Shown here in pieces: positions 36,966 through 44,673 of a stretch of DNA of 64,000 nucleotides (its first letter is position 1; each line of letters begins with the position of its first letter). Source of the DNA: Tenacibaculum lutimaris (lineage in GTDB: Bacteria > Bacteroidota > Bacteroidia > Flavobacteriales > Flavobacteriaceae); contig NZ_RAQM01000006.1 in NCBI RefSeq assembly GCF_003610735.1, positions 1-64,000 on the forward strand, written 5' to 3'. The notes beneath the pieces are model-generated. The model had not been told where the DNA came from, did not search any database, and worked only from the letters and a program-made list of their open reading frames with translations. A program made the position numbers and the translations under genes.

Positions 36966-37330
36966 GACTCCTTATTTTTATTCACCTCTTTTAAAATACT
37001 TTCGAGTTCTTGGATATCCATTTTGTTTTCTTTCATAAAAAACGATACCATACTTTTAAACGAACCTCCAAAATAGCCGTCCATAAGCTTATGCAAGCTC
37101 TCATTACTATACTCAGCCTTCTCTATTAGCGGATAATACTCATATCCTCTACCCTTTGGCTTATGCCCTACAAACTCTTTAGTTTCTAAAATCCTGATGA
37201 TTGTTGAAACCGTATTGTATGCTGGTTTTGGTTCTGGCAACTCTTCTATTACTTCTTTTACAGAAGCTATTTTTAGTTCCCATAATACTTGCATTATTTG
37301 TTCTTCTGCTTTCGTTAATTGCTTACTCAT
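36962..37330 (-). CDS. BlaI/MecI-family transcriptional repressor
   Basis: 122 residues, with an N-terminal winged helix (LTKAEEQIMQVLWELKIASVKEVIEELPEPKPAYNTV is the family's start and recognition region) and a C-terminal dimerisation tail. In this family repression ends when the M56 partner cleaves the repressor. It lies 1 nt after the lipoprotein gene and is translationally coupled to the M56 gene. The palindrome at 37844-37879 is the probable operator, so the operon would be self-repressed. Confidence 0.9.
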   Translation of the reverse strand: MSKQLTKAEEQIMQVLWELKIASVKEVIEELPEPKPAYNTVSTIIRILETKEFVGHKPKGRGYEYYPLIEKAEYSNESLHKLMDGYFGGSFKSMVSFFMKENKMDIQELESILKEVNKNKES

Positions 37331-37331
37331 T

Positions 37332-37805
37332 TTATTTATTTAAATATTTCACTTTACCACATTGGGAAAATTTTTCTTTCTTTGTTAAGTCTATTTTTAA
37401 CTTTGTGATATTTTCAGTCAGCAATTGTTCATATTCTCTTTTTTTACTATTAGTAACATTTTCATTCATTACTTTAAACACCATATAATTCACTTCTCCG
37501 TCTTTATTACAATAAATTTTATTGAGTATTTTCACAGAACTGTCTTTTATTCCCCAATCAAAGTCATTATCTTTTAAAATCTTCCCTACTTGTTTATGAA
37601 AATCACTCCATGATTTCGTTACTTCCTTATATTTTTCATCTGTTGTAAATTCTGGATTTAATAAATTTTTATACTTAGTATCTAGATCTAGCTTTTTTAT
37701 TTTATTAATTGCTACTTCATTTTGAAGATTTACAACTACTCCTTCATTTTCTTTATTACATGAGAACAACACAATAAGTAAACAAACCAATAATAACTTT
37801 TTCAT
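37332..37805 (-). CDS. lipoprotein, first gene of BlaI operon
   Basis: 157 residues with a lipoprotein signal (MKKLLLVCLLIVLFSC, Cys16) and a charged, mostly helical body; one further Cys pair (YCNKDGEV and SQCGKV) may form a disulfide. I recognise no family. Being first behind the operator, it would be the most strongly expressed product on induction and may itself be part of the signal or its response. Confidence 0.55.
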   Translation of the reverse strand: MKKLLLVCLLIVLFSCNKENEGVVVNLQNEVAINKIKKLDLDTKYKNLLNPEFTTDEKYKEVTKSWSDFHKQVGKILKDNDFDWGIKDSSVKILNKIYCNKDGEVNYMVFKVMNENVTNSKKREYEQLLTENITKLKIDLTKKEKFSQCGKVKYLNK

Positions 37806-37837
37806 ATTTGACGCTTTATATTTTTAAATTATAACAA

Positions 37838-37879
37838 CAAATATAACTAAAAAATTAGTTTAAACTAATTTTTTAGTTA
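37838..37879 (-). promoter_or_regulatory. BlaI-operon promoter with 36-bp palindromic operator
   Basis: The minus-strand box TATATTTG (37838-37845) touches a perfect 36-bp palindrome (37844-37879). The palindrome is made of two AACTAA-N4-TTAGTT dyads (37845-37860 and 37863-37878), each the size of one BlaI dimer site, separated by 2 bp. Bound repressors would cover the region just upstream of the box. The site lies in the divergent gap to the DUF456 gene and could also affect it. Confidence 0.75.
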
Positions 37880-37930
37880 ATAAATATGTAACAAAGCTTT
37901 AATATCTTCGTCTTATTAATAAAAAAATTA

Positions 37931-38431
37931 ATGGATATATTTTTAGTTATACTAGGGTTTGTATTTGCTTGTTTAGGAATGGTTGGATCGTTTTTACCTG
38001 TTTTACCAGGACCTATTACTAGTTGGGTAGGTTTATTATTATTACACTTAACTAGTGTTATCCCTCAAAACTGGACCTTCTTAGGAATTACCTTAGCTAT
38101 TGCTATTATTATATTTATTCTCGATTATTTTATACCCGCTATGGGAACCAAACGCTTTGGAGGTACAAAATATGGTGTATATGGTACAACTATAGGTTTA
38201 ATTATTGGACTCTTTACTCCTATTCCCTTCGGAATTTTAATCGGCGCTTTTGTAGGTGCTTTAGTTGGTGAATTAATTTATGACAGTAAAGATACCAACC
38301 GAGCTATTAAAGCTTCATTTGGTGCTTTTCTAGGTTTTTTAGCTTCGGCAACTATTAAATTTTCTATTGCTACAGTATACTTAGTATTGTTTATTGTGAA
38401 GTTTTTTGAATACAGTAATTCTTTCTTTTAG
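37931..38431 (+). CDS. DUF456 family membrane protein
   Basis: 166 residues, nearly all hydrophobic, with four to five membrane segments and glycine-rich turns (GMVGSFLPVLPGPITSWVGL, FGGTKYGVYGTTIGLIIGLF, IPFGILIGAFVGALVGEL), the typical DUF456 pattern. Function unknown. A weak box TATCTTCG (37903-37910) precedes it. Confidence 0.85.
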   Translation: MDIFLVILGFVFACLGMVGSFLPVLPGPITSWVGLLLLHLTSVIPQNWTFLGITLAIAIIIFILDYFIPAMGTKRFGGTKYGVYGTTIGLIIGLFTPIPFGILIGAFVGALVGELIYDSKDTNRAIKASFGAFLGFLASATIKFSIATVYLVLFIVKFFEYSNSFF

Positions 38432-38472
38432 AAAAGAACTTCATCTATATTTCAATTCTAGCTGATAACTCT

Positions 38473-38500
38473 AAGATTTCTCTCTTCGGTAGAAATGACG
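38473..38500 (+). repeat. interspersed intergenic repeat, copy 1
   Basis: This segment (AAGATTTCTCTCTTCGG...GAAATGAC) resembles 54864-54890 (AAGAGTTCTTTCTTCGT...GAAATGAC) at roughly 23 of 27 positions. Both are in intergenic DNA near gene ends. It is probably a genome-wide short repeat; the copy at 54864 is part of a terminator hairpin. Confidence 0.4.
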
Positions 38501-38514
38501 ATTCTCATAATTAA

Positions 38515-38583
38515 CTATTTAGCCCCGATTGCAGCATTTGTTTGAGCTCCTCGCAGAGAGCGAGTGCGAAAAGCGGGAAATAG
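38515..38583 (+). ncRNA. structured RNA element, copy B (Flavo-1-like?)
   Basis: The outer stem CTATTT/AAATAG (38515-38520 with 38578-38583) and CCCG/CGGG (38524-38527 with 38574-38577) encloses an inner hairpin CTCGC-AGAGA-GCGAG (38550-38564). It shares GATTGCAGC (38527-38535) and the 3' GTG-GAAA-AGC segment with copy A at 501-585, but the inner hairpin sequence is wholly different in the two copies. That pattern, constant flanks and variable stem, points to a conserved RNA fold. Confidence 0.55.
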
Positions 38584-38610
38584 CTTCTAAAAAACACTTA
38601 AATTTAATGC

Positions 38611-38732
38611 AAAAAAAAAGCAACCCATCTCAGGGAAGCTTTCCATTGGTTAACAAAACCATGGTACTATTTAAAGTACCTAACAACACAACTAAATGCT
38701 GTCCTTTTAAAATTAGACAGCCTGCAAATATA
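38611..38732 (-). ncRNA. candidate small RNA with own promoter and terminator
   Basis: On the minus strand a TATATTTG box (38725-38732) is followed by about 110 nt of closely packed hairpins: GCTGTC/GACAGC (38716-38721 with 38698-38703), GGTACT/AGTACC (38675-38680 with 38663-38668) and GGAA-AGC-TTCC (38634-38644) inside AACC/GGTT. It ends GC plus nine T (38619-38611), a good terminator tail. No ORF on this strand is convincing. I do not see the tmRNA or SRP signature and cannot name the family. Confidence 0.55.
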
Positions 38733-38796
38733 CACCCTTTTTTAAAGTTTGCAAACTTTTATTCTTTTTTTACAAAAAATGTGAATCTGTTAAGCG

Positions 38797-38827
38797 TTGT
38801 TTAATTCTGCAATTGATTGTATCTTTG
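38797..38827 (+). promoter_or_regulatory. lysS promoter (TTG-20-TATCTTTG)
   Basis: TTG at 38797-38799, a 20-nt spacer and TATCTTTG at 38820-38827, 32 nt before the lysS ATG. Confidence 0.75.
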
Positions 38828-38859
38828 CAGCTTCATTAAAAATTAATAAAAATTAACCC

Positions 38860-40557
38860 ATGCAATTATCAGAACAAGAAGTTGTACGTAGAGAAAAGTT
38901 AGGGAAGCTAAGAGAATTAGGCATCAATCCCTACCCAGCTGATTTATTTCCTTTAAATTCAAATTCAACAAAGATTAAACAGGAGTTTGAAGAAGGAAAA
39001 AAGGTGGTGATTGCAGGTAGATTAATGTCACGTCGTATTCAAGGAAAAGCTTCTTTCGCTGAATTACAAGATAGCGAAGGTCGTGTGCAAGTATATTTTA
39101 ACCGTGACGAAATTTGTACTGGTGAAGACAAAACTTTGTACAACGAAGTGTACAAAAAATTATTAGATATTGGTGATTTTGTAGGAATTGAAGGAGAGTT
39201 GTTTAAAACTCAGGTTGGAGAAATCACTGTTATGGTTAAAGATTTTAAATTATTAAGTAAATCTTTAAAACCATTACCACTACCAAAAGTTGATGCTGAA
39301 GGAAATACCTTTGACGGATTTACCGATCCTGAAATGCGTTACCGTCAACGTTATGCTGATTTAGTGGTAAATCCACAAGTAAAAGAAGTATTTGTAAAGC
39401 GTACAAAGTTATTCAACGCTATGCGTCAGTTTTTTAACGATGCAGGATATTTTGAAGTAGAAACGCCTATTTTACAACCAATTCCTGGTGGTGCTGCTGC
39501 AAGACCATTTATTACACACCATAACGCATTAGACATTCCGTTATACATGCGTATTGCGAATGAGTTATACTTAAAGCGTTTGATTGTTGGTGGTTTTGAT
39601 GGTGTATATGAGTTTTCTAAAAACTTCCGTAATGAAGGAATGGACAGAACACATAATCCAGAATTTACCGCAATGGAAATTTATGTAGCTTACAAAGACT
39701 ACAACTGGATGATGGAATTCACCGAAAAATTATTAGAGCATTGTGCTTTAGCTGTAAACGGAACTACTGAAGCTACTTTTGGAGAGCATAAAGTTGACTT
39801 TAAAGCTCCGTATGCACGTGTTACTATGGCAGATTCTATCAAACACTTTACTGGTTTTGATATCAACGGAAAATCGGAAGATGAAATCCGTAAAGCTGCT
39901 CAAGACATGGGTATCGAAGTGGATGAAACGATGGGTAAAGGAAAGTTAATTGATGAGATTTTTGGTGAGAAATGTGAAGGAAACTACATTCAACCAACGT
40001 TTATCACAGATTATCCGAAGGAAATGTCTCCGTTATGTAAAGAGCATCGTGACAATCCTGAATTAACAGAGCGTTTTGAACTAATGGTTTGTGGTAAAGA
40101 AATTGCCAATGCATATTCTGAATTGAACGACCCAATCGACCAACGTGAGCGTTTTGAAGCTCAGTTAAAGTTAGCTGCTCGTGGTGATGATGAAGCTGGT
40201 GAGTTTATCGATCAAGATTTCTTACGTGCGTTAGAATATGGTATGCCTCCTACTTCTGGATTAGGAATTGGAATGGATCGTTTAATTATGTATTTAACGA
40301 ACAATCCTTCAATTCAAGAAGTATTATTCTTCCCACAAATGAAACCAGAGAAGCAAGCTCCTTCTGTTGAGTTAAACGATGACGAAAAAGCATTGTTAAC
40401 TTTAATTGAAAAAGCTGAAAAAATAGAGTTGAATGAATTAAAAACTCAAAGTGGTTTGTCTAACAAAAAGTGGGACAAAACCATTAAAGGATTAACTAAA
40501 AACAACCTTGCTAAAGTTGAAAAAACTGAAGAAGGTTTAATTGTTGAAATCGTATAA
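38860..40557 (+). CDS. lysS: lysine--tRNA ligase, class II
   Basis: Charges tRNA-Lys. 565 residues. The N-terminal OB-fold anticodon domain (VVIAGRLMSRRIQGKASFAELQD) precedes the class II core: motif 1 region FNAMRQFFNDAGYFEVETPIL, motif 2 YEFSKNFRNEGMDRTHNPEFT and motif 3 GLGIGMDRLIMYLT. About 70 extra residues follow motif 3 (from PEKQAPSVELND), a winged-helix-like tail (LLTLIEKAEKIELNELKTQSG) that is longer than in E. coli LysS. A worn copy of its 3' end lies 640 bp downstream. Confidence 0.97.
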   Translation: MQLSEQEVVRREKLGKLRELGINPYPADLFPLNSNSTKIKQEFEEGKKVVIAGRLMSRRIQGKASFAELQDSEGRVQVYFNRDEICTGEDKTLYNEVYKKLLDIGDFVGIEGELFKTQVGEITVMVKDFKLLSKSLKPLPLPKVDAEGNTFDGFTDPEMRYRQRYADLVVNPQVKEVFVKRTKLFNAMRQFFNDAGYFEVETPILQPIPGGAAARPFITHHNALDIPLYMRIANELYLKRLIVGGFDGVYEFSKNFRNEGMDRTHNPEFTAMEIYVAYKDYNWMMEFTEKLLEHCALAVNGTTEATFGEHKVDFKAPYARVTMADSIKHFTGFDINGKSEDEIRKAAQDMGIEVDETMGKGKLIDEIFGEKCEGNYIQPTFITDYPKEMSPLCKEHRDNPELTERFELMVCGKEIANAYSELNDPIDQRERFEAQLKLAARGDDEAGEFIDQDFLRALEYGMPPTSGLGIGMDRLIMYLTNNPSIQEVLFFPQMKPEKQAPSVELNDDEKALLTLIEKAEKIELNELKTQSGLSNKKWDKTIKGLTKNNLAKVEKTEEGLIVEIV

Positions 40558-40583
40558 CGTATTTCAAAAAACTATATAAAATT

Positions 40584-40614
40584 AAAAAGCAATCTCGTTT
40601 GAGATTGCTTTTTT
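40584..40614 (+). terminator. lysS terminator
   Basis: The stem AAAAGCAATCTC / GAGATTGCTTTT with a GTTT loop and T tail. A degraded copy of this terminator is present at about 41253-41296. Confidence 0.85.
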
Positions 40615-40684
40615 GTTTGGTTTTTATGCTATTTTGGGTAAATTACCTAGCTATGGATTTCATTTAAAAAAATATAAACTGAAT

Positions 40685-41139
40685 ATGACTATTGTAATAA
40701 TTCTAGGTATGAGATACATTATCTATGAACAAAACAAAGAGAAAAAGAATCAGATTAAACGAAATGAAAAATTTAAAAATGTAGAACTACGCAGAAAGAG
40801 TTGTATAAAAAAGCTCCTGAATATATAAATAATGTTATAAAAATCAATGCTATATTCGAAAAACTAACATCAACAAATATTCCTAATTTAAAAATAGACT
40901 ATACTTCTGAAGAAAATTACCGCCCTAATCAACTTGTTAAAGATATTTCTCTAAACTACGATGAAATATCTTTTTCTATTAGATTAATAGCAAGTCAAAT
41001 CGATGGGGTTTGTTTTATATGGGAAAAAACTGACATTAAACCTTTTACAACTTTAAAAATGATTACTAATGAAAAAAATGATATAACTGTTAATAAAATA
41101 TTGAATGAATTGAAAAGGATATCTATAAGTTTAAAATAG
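40685..41139 (+). pseudogene. frameshifted small gene of unknown function
   Basis: Two overlapping frames join into one plausible protein. The first (ATG 40685) reads MTIVIILGMRYIIYEQNKEK...KNVELRRK and then fails within ten codons. The other frame, open from 40777, continues ELYKKAPEYINNVIKINAIF...LNELKRISISLK to the stop at 41139. A one-base shift near 40798 would fuse them into about 150 residues with a hydrophobic N-terminus and a charged body. I see no obvious slippery site, so decay or a sequence error is more likely than programmed shifting. Function unknown. Confidence 0.5.
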
Positions 41140-41194
41140 ATATTTAGAATTTACCCTATGAAAATTACCAACACACAAGCGTTAAATTTAAAAA

Positions 41195-41270
41195 ACAGAT
41201 GAAGGTTTAATTGTTGAAGTTATGTAATGTATTTCAAAGACTAAATAGAATTGAAAAGCAATCTTATTGA
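41195..41270 (+). pseudogene. remnant of the lysS 3' end and terminator
   Basis: 41195-41227 encodes TDEGLIVEVM and a stop, against TEEGLIVEIV and a stop at the real lysS end. The similarity runs on through the noncoding DNA (ATGTATTTCAAAGACTA against ACGTATTTCAAAAAACTA) into a broken copy of the terminator (GAAAAGCAATCT). A stop lies directly upstream in frame. It shows that this interval arose by duplication or by recombination at the lysS end. Confidence 0.75.
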
Positions 41271-41339
41271 GCGCATTTAAAATATGGTTACTTTTTTATT
41301 AATTTAGCTTTTATTTATTTTATTAAAAATTAAAAGCAT

Positions 41340-42164
41340 ATGAAAGAAATAGGTGTTGGACTTATTATTGGTTTAACTTTTACTACTACTATTTTAATAT
41401 TGAAAGCGAAAACATTTACACAACTACAAAAAATATTTTTAACTTTTTGTTTTCTTTTTCCTCCTGCTCAGTGGATTTTAGCTATGTTATTATTTTTTTT
41501 TAACAAAAAAAAACTTTCACTAAAATCAAAACTAAAAATTCAAAAAACTACACAAAACACAGTACCTCAATCAATTGAAGACCAAAAAGAAAACTTACTA
41601 TTTCTTTTAAAAAAAGGTATCTTAACAGAAATTGAATATCAAGAAAAAATAAACCTAATTAAAAATAAATCTATTTTAAAAAAAGTTCACACATCAACTG
41701 AATATAAAAGCCTAAAAAAAGTATATGATAGTAAATTGTTAACTAAAGAACATTTTGATAATAAAGTAAATGTTTTAGTTGAAAAACACAAAGAATATGT
41801 ATCTTTATTTGGTGACAATAATTATTCTGAATTTAACTGGAGATTGTTTTACTATATAAAACTTAATTCAAAAATAAAAACAGAAGACTATGATGATAAT
41901 GATTTCTTAGGTATATGGAACTTCAAAAGTGGACAAATCTATTTTGATAAAGATGATGATTCTTTAGAAAAGAAAGTTGTGATTAAATGGGATAACGGAA
42001 TTAGTCGATTTGGTAAATGGAGCCTTAATGAAAATAAAATTAACCTTAACCTAAATAAAAACTCAGAGATTAATAAAATCACTTTAAATATTGAAGAAAT
42101 TGGAACAAATATAATATCCTACACAATGGGTAATGTACAATACATTGGCTATAAATTAATCTAA
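41340..42164 (+). CDS. membrane protein with two SHOCT-like helical motifs
   Basis: 274 residues of unknown family. Two membrane segments (about 3-22 and 31-53) precede a lysine-rich cytoplasmic part. Two short helix-turn-helix-like units, LLKKGILTEIEYQEKINLI (about 88-106) and VYDSKLLTKEHFDNKVNVL, resemble SHOCT motifs. The C-terminal third is beta-rich (FLGIWNFKSGQIYFDK, IKWDNGISRFGKWSLNENKI, ITLNIEEIGT), similar in style to lipocalin-like or DUF-type repeats. Very AT-rich accessory gene. Confidence 0.55.
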   Translation: MKEIGVGLIIGLTFTTTILILKAKTFTQLQKIFLTFCFLFPPAQWILAMLLFFFNKKKLSLKSKLKIQKTTQNTVPQSIEDQKENLLFLLKKGILTEIEYQEKINLIKNKSILKKVHTSTEYKSLKKVYDSKLLTKEHFDNKVNVLVEKHKEYVSLFGDNNYSEFNWRLFYYIKLNSKIKTEDYDDNDFLGIWNFKSGQIYFDKDDDSLEKKVVIKWDNGISRFGKWSLNENKINLNLNKNSEINKITLNIEEIGTNIISYTMGNVQYIGYKLI

Positions 42165-42173
42165 CTACTTATT

Positions 42174-42590
42174 TTATATAGCTTTTAAAAGCTTGTTGGC
42201 TAATATAGATATATCATTATTATCTTTTTCTGAAAAAATATTTTTAGGATAATTTTTAAAAAAGTTCCCCATTCTTACTAAAAAAGATCTTCTATTCTCT
42301 ATATCATTAGGTTTTACGTTAAAAGAACTAATTGAACTACTTAAATGTTCTGTAACATAATTAATAAACCTTTCATAATCTCTCTCAATACTTAAATTAA
42401 GTATTCTAATTATAAATATAGATTCATACCCGTACTTATTTACTTTAAAACTATATCCATCGTAGTATATTTCAGTTTTCATATCAACCTCTGAATTAAT
42501 ATTTTCTAATATAATTTCAGCTATTTCTAATTCATACTTTTGTTTTTTAGAAACATTTATTAAATTATGTTCAATATTTTTATATTTCAT
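42174..42590 (-). CDS. hypothetical protein, accessory
   Basis: 138 residues, soluble, no signal peptide, mostly helical and charged; I recognise no domain. The A+T content is higher than in the neighbouring core genes. It sits between the convergent SHOCT-like gene and divergent comEC. A possible promoter box (minus TATATTTA, 42595-42602) precedes the ATG directly. Confidence 0.45.
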   Translation of the reverse strand: MKYKNIEHNLINVSKKQKYELEIAEIILENINSEVDMKTEIYYDGYSFKVNKYGYESIFIIRILNLSIERDYERFINYVTEHLSSSISSFNVKPNDIENRRSFLVRMGNFFKNYPKNIFSEKDNNDISILANKLLKAI

Positions 42591-42642
42591 ATTCTAAATA
42601 TACAACAATAATTTTCAGTTTTTTTCATAACTTTAAAGAGCT

Positions 42643-44670
42643 ATGAAAAAATTGCTAACATATCCTCCTTTTCATTTTTTGCTATGTGTTATTGTAGGAA
42701 TAACACTTCAGTTTTACACACAGATTTGGCAATTTAATTTTCTTTATTTAGGCTACTTTTTACTAAGTTTTATAGCTATTCTCTATTTCTTAAAAAGACT
42801 TCAAAAGCGTAAAATTTTTAGTTTAGTTAGCTTATTCCTGTTTGTTTTCATTGGAGTTAGCGCCACCTATATTCATAATCCAAAGAATTATGTGAATTAT
42901 TATGAACATCAATTAACAGATGGCTCGTATTCTATACTTACTATACAAAAAGTATTAAAACCAGGGAATTATTATACAAAATATGTAGCTAAAGTTTCAC
43001 AAGTAGATTCTACTACAACCACTGGATATATTCTTCTAAACATTCAAAAAGATAGTACAAAAACCTCACTAGCCGTAGGTAATCGAATTTTTATAAAAAC
43101 TTCTTTTAAAGAGCTGATTCCACCTTTAAATCCGCATCAATTTGACTACAAGCAATATTTAGCCAAACAATATATTTATCATCAATTATTTTTAAGCGAA
43201 CATGAGTTTAAACAACTTAACAATGCTAGTTTTTCTATAATCAATTTATCGGCTAGTATCAGAGAAAAAATACAGAATTCTTTAAACCAACATCGTTTTA
43301 CTGACGATGAATTTGCTGTGATTAATGCATTATTACTTGGTCAGCGTCAAGAAATATCAAAAGAATTATTAGAAAGCTATACCAATGCAGGCGCAATTCA
43401 CATTTTGGCTATTTCAGGCCTTCATATAGGTATTTTGTTACTACTACTCTCCTATCTATTTAAACTTTTAGAAAGACTTCCGTATGGGATGATTCTTAAA
43501 ACTGTTTGCATTGTAATACTACTCTGGTCTTTTGCTTTTATCGCTGGTTTATCAGCCTCAGTAGTACGTGCCGTAACTATGTTTACTTTTGTAGCTATCG
43601 GATTATCATTTAAACGAAGTAAAGTTATTGAGTATTCTTTGATAAGCTCTATGTTATTTTTACTATTGATAAAACCGATGTTTTTATTCGATGTTGGATT
43701 TCAACTTAGCTATTTAGCCGTTTTTGGAATTGTTTGGGTACAACCATTACTCTATGATTTATGGAAACCTAAATTACGATTTCTAAACAAAGGATGGCAA
43801 TTGTTTACGGTTTCAATAGCTGCACAAGCAGGCATATTACCTATTAGTTTGTATTATTTTCATCAGTTTCCGGGGTTATTTATTCTGTCTAATTTAATTA
43901 TCATTCCTTTTTTAAGTGCAATTTTGTTCGGTGGAATAGTAATTGTTCTTCTAGCTACATTCAATATATTACCTCAATTTATAGCTGATATATACGGGTT
44001 CGTTATTTCTTTGATGAATTATTTTGTTGGCTGGGTTTCACATCAGGAAGATTTTCTATTGAAAGAAATATCGATGTCATTCTGGGCGATGTTGGCTTGG
44101 TATGTATTTACCATCTTCTTCTTTCAAGTTTGGATTCGGAAAACTTCTAAAAGTATTGTTTTCTTTCTGACTTCAATTCTTCTTTTACAAGGAGTTTATT
44201 TTTATGAAAAATACCAGCGAGTAAACAAAAATGAGTTTATTGTGTTTCATAAAAGTCGACACTCAATTTATGGAAAAAGAAATGGCGGTGAACTACACAT
44301 TTTTAGTTCGATAAATGATTCTATTCTTCAACAAGAAAAGCTTTTACAATCATACAGAATAGGAGAACATATTCTTTCTAAAAACATAGATTCAATATTC
44401 AACGTTACATCTTTCAACAATAAGCAGGTATTGGTAATAGATAGTTTAGGAGTATATCAAATAAAGGGAATTCGAAAGCCTATTGTAATTTTACAAAACA
44501 GTCCTAAAATCAATTTAAATAGATTAATTACTACGCTAAAACCTCAGCAAATTATTGCAGATGGAAGTAATTACAAGTCATACATTAATAGATGGAAAGA
44601 AACTTGTAATAAACAAAAAACACCATTTTGGTATACTGGTCAAAATGGTGCTTATATTTTTAAAGAATAA
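42643..44670 (+). CDS. comEC: ComEC/Rec2-family competence protein
   Basis: Inner-membrane channel for single-stranded DNA uptake. 675 residues. N-terminal membrane helices and an OB-like periplasmic region (residues about 60-190, with LNPHQFDYKQYLAKQ) precede the competence core (LLLGQRQEISKELLESYTNAGAIHILAISGLHIGILL, ASVVRAVTMFTF). The C-terminal part (about 510-675) is much shorter than a full metallo-beta-lactamase domain and lacks an HxHxDH motif. Its last codons contain a transcription terminator serving the opposite strand. Confidence 0.9.
   Translation: MKKLLTYPPFHFLLCVIVGITLQFYTQIWQFNFLYLGYFLLSFIAILYFLKRLQKRKIFSLVSLFLFVFIGVSATYIHNPKNYVNYYEHQLTDGSYSILTIQKVLKPGNYYTKYVAKVSQVDSTTTTGYILLNIQKDSTKTSLAVGNRIFIKTSFKELIPPLNPHQFDYKQYLAKQYIYHQLFLSEHEFKQLNNASFSIINLSASIREKIQNSLNQHRFTDDEFAVINALLLGQRQEISKELLESYTNAGAIHILAISGLHIGILLLLLSYLFKLLERLPYGMILKTVCIVILLWSFAFIAGLSASVVRAVTMFTFVAIGLSFKRSKVIEYSLISSMLFLLLIKPMFLFDVGFQLSYLAVFGIVWVQPLLYDLWKPKLRFLNKGWQLFTVSIAAQAGILPISLYYFHQFPGLFILSNLIIIPFLSAILFGGIVIVLLATFNILPQFIADIYGFVISLMNYFVGWVSHQEDFLLKEISMSFWAMLAWYVFTIFFFQVWIRKTSKSIVFFLTSILLLQGVYFYEKYQRVNKNEFIVFHKSRHSIYGKRNGGELHIFSSINDSILQQEKLLQSYRIGEHILSKNIDSIFNVTSFNNKQVLVIDSLGVYQIKGIRKPIVILQNSPKINLNRLITTLKPQQIIADGSNYKSYINRWKETCNKQKTPFWYTGQNGAYIFKE
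44621..44650. terminator. terminator inside the comEC coding end
   Basis: CACCATTTTG and CAAAATGGTG (10 bp, perfect) with a 10-nt loop have a run of A upstream (44614-44620) and CTTATATTTTT downstream. On the minus strand it follows the thioredoxin-like gene and has a T6 tail, so it probably terminates that gene from within comEC codons. Confidence 0.6.
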
Positions 44671-44673
44671 CTT

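Noticed and set aside
38529..38804. Plus-strand 91-codon open frame upstream of lysS
   Set aside because: It overlaps the structured RNA element and the whole candidate minus-strand RNA, has a biased Lys/Asn/Phe composition and no family resemblance.
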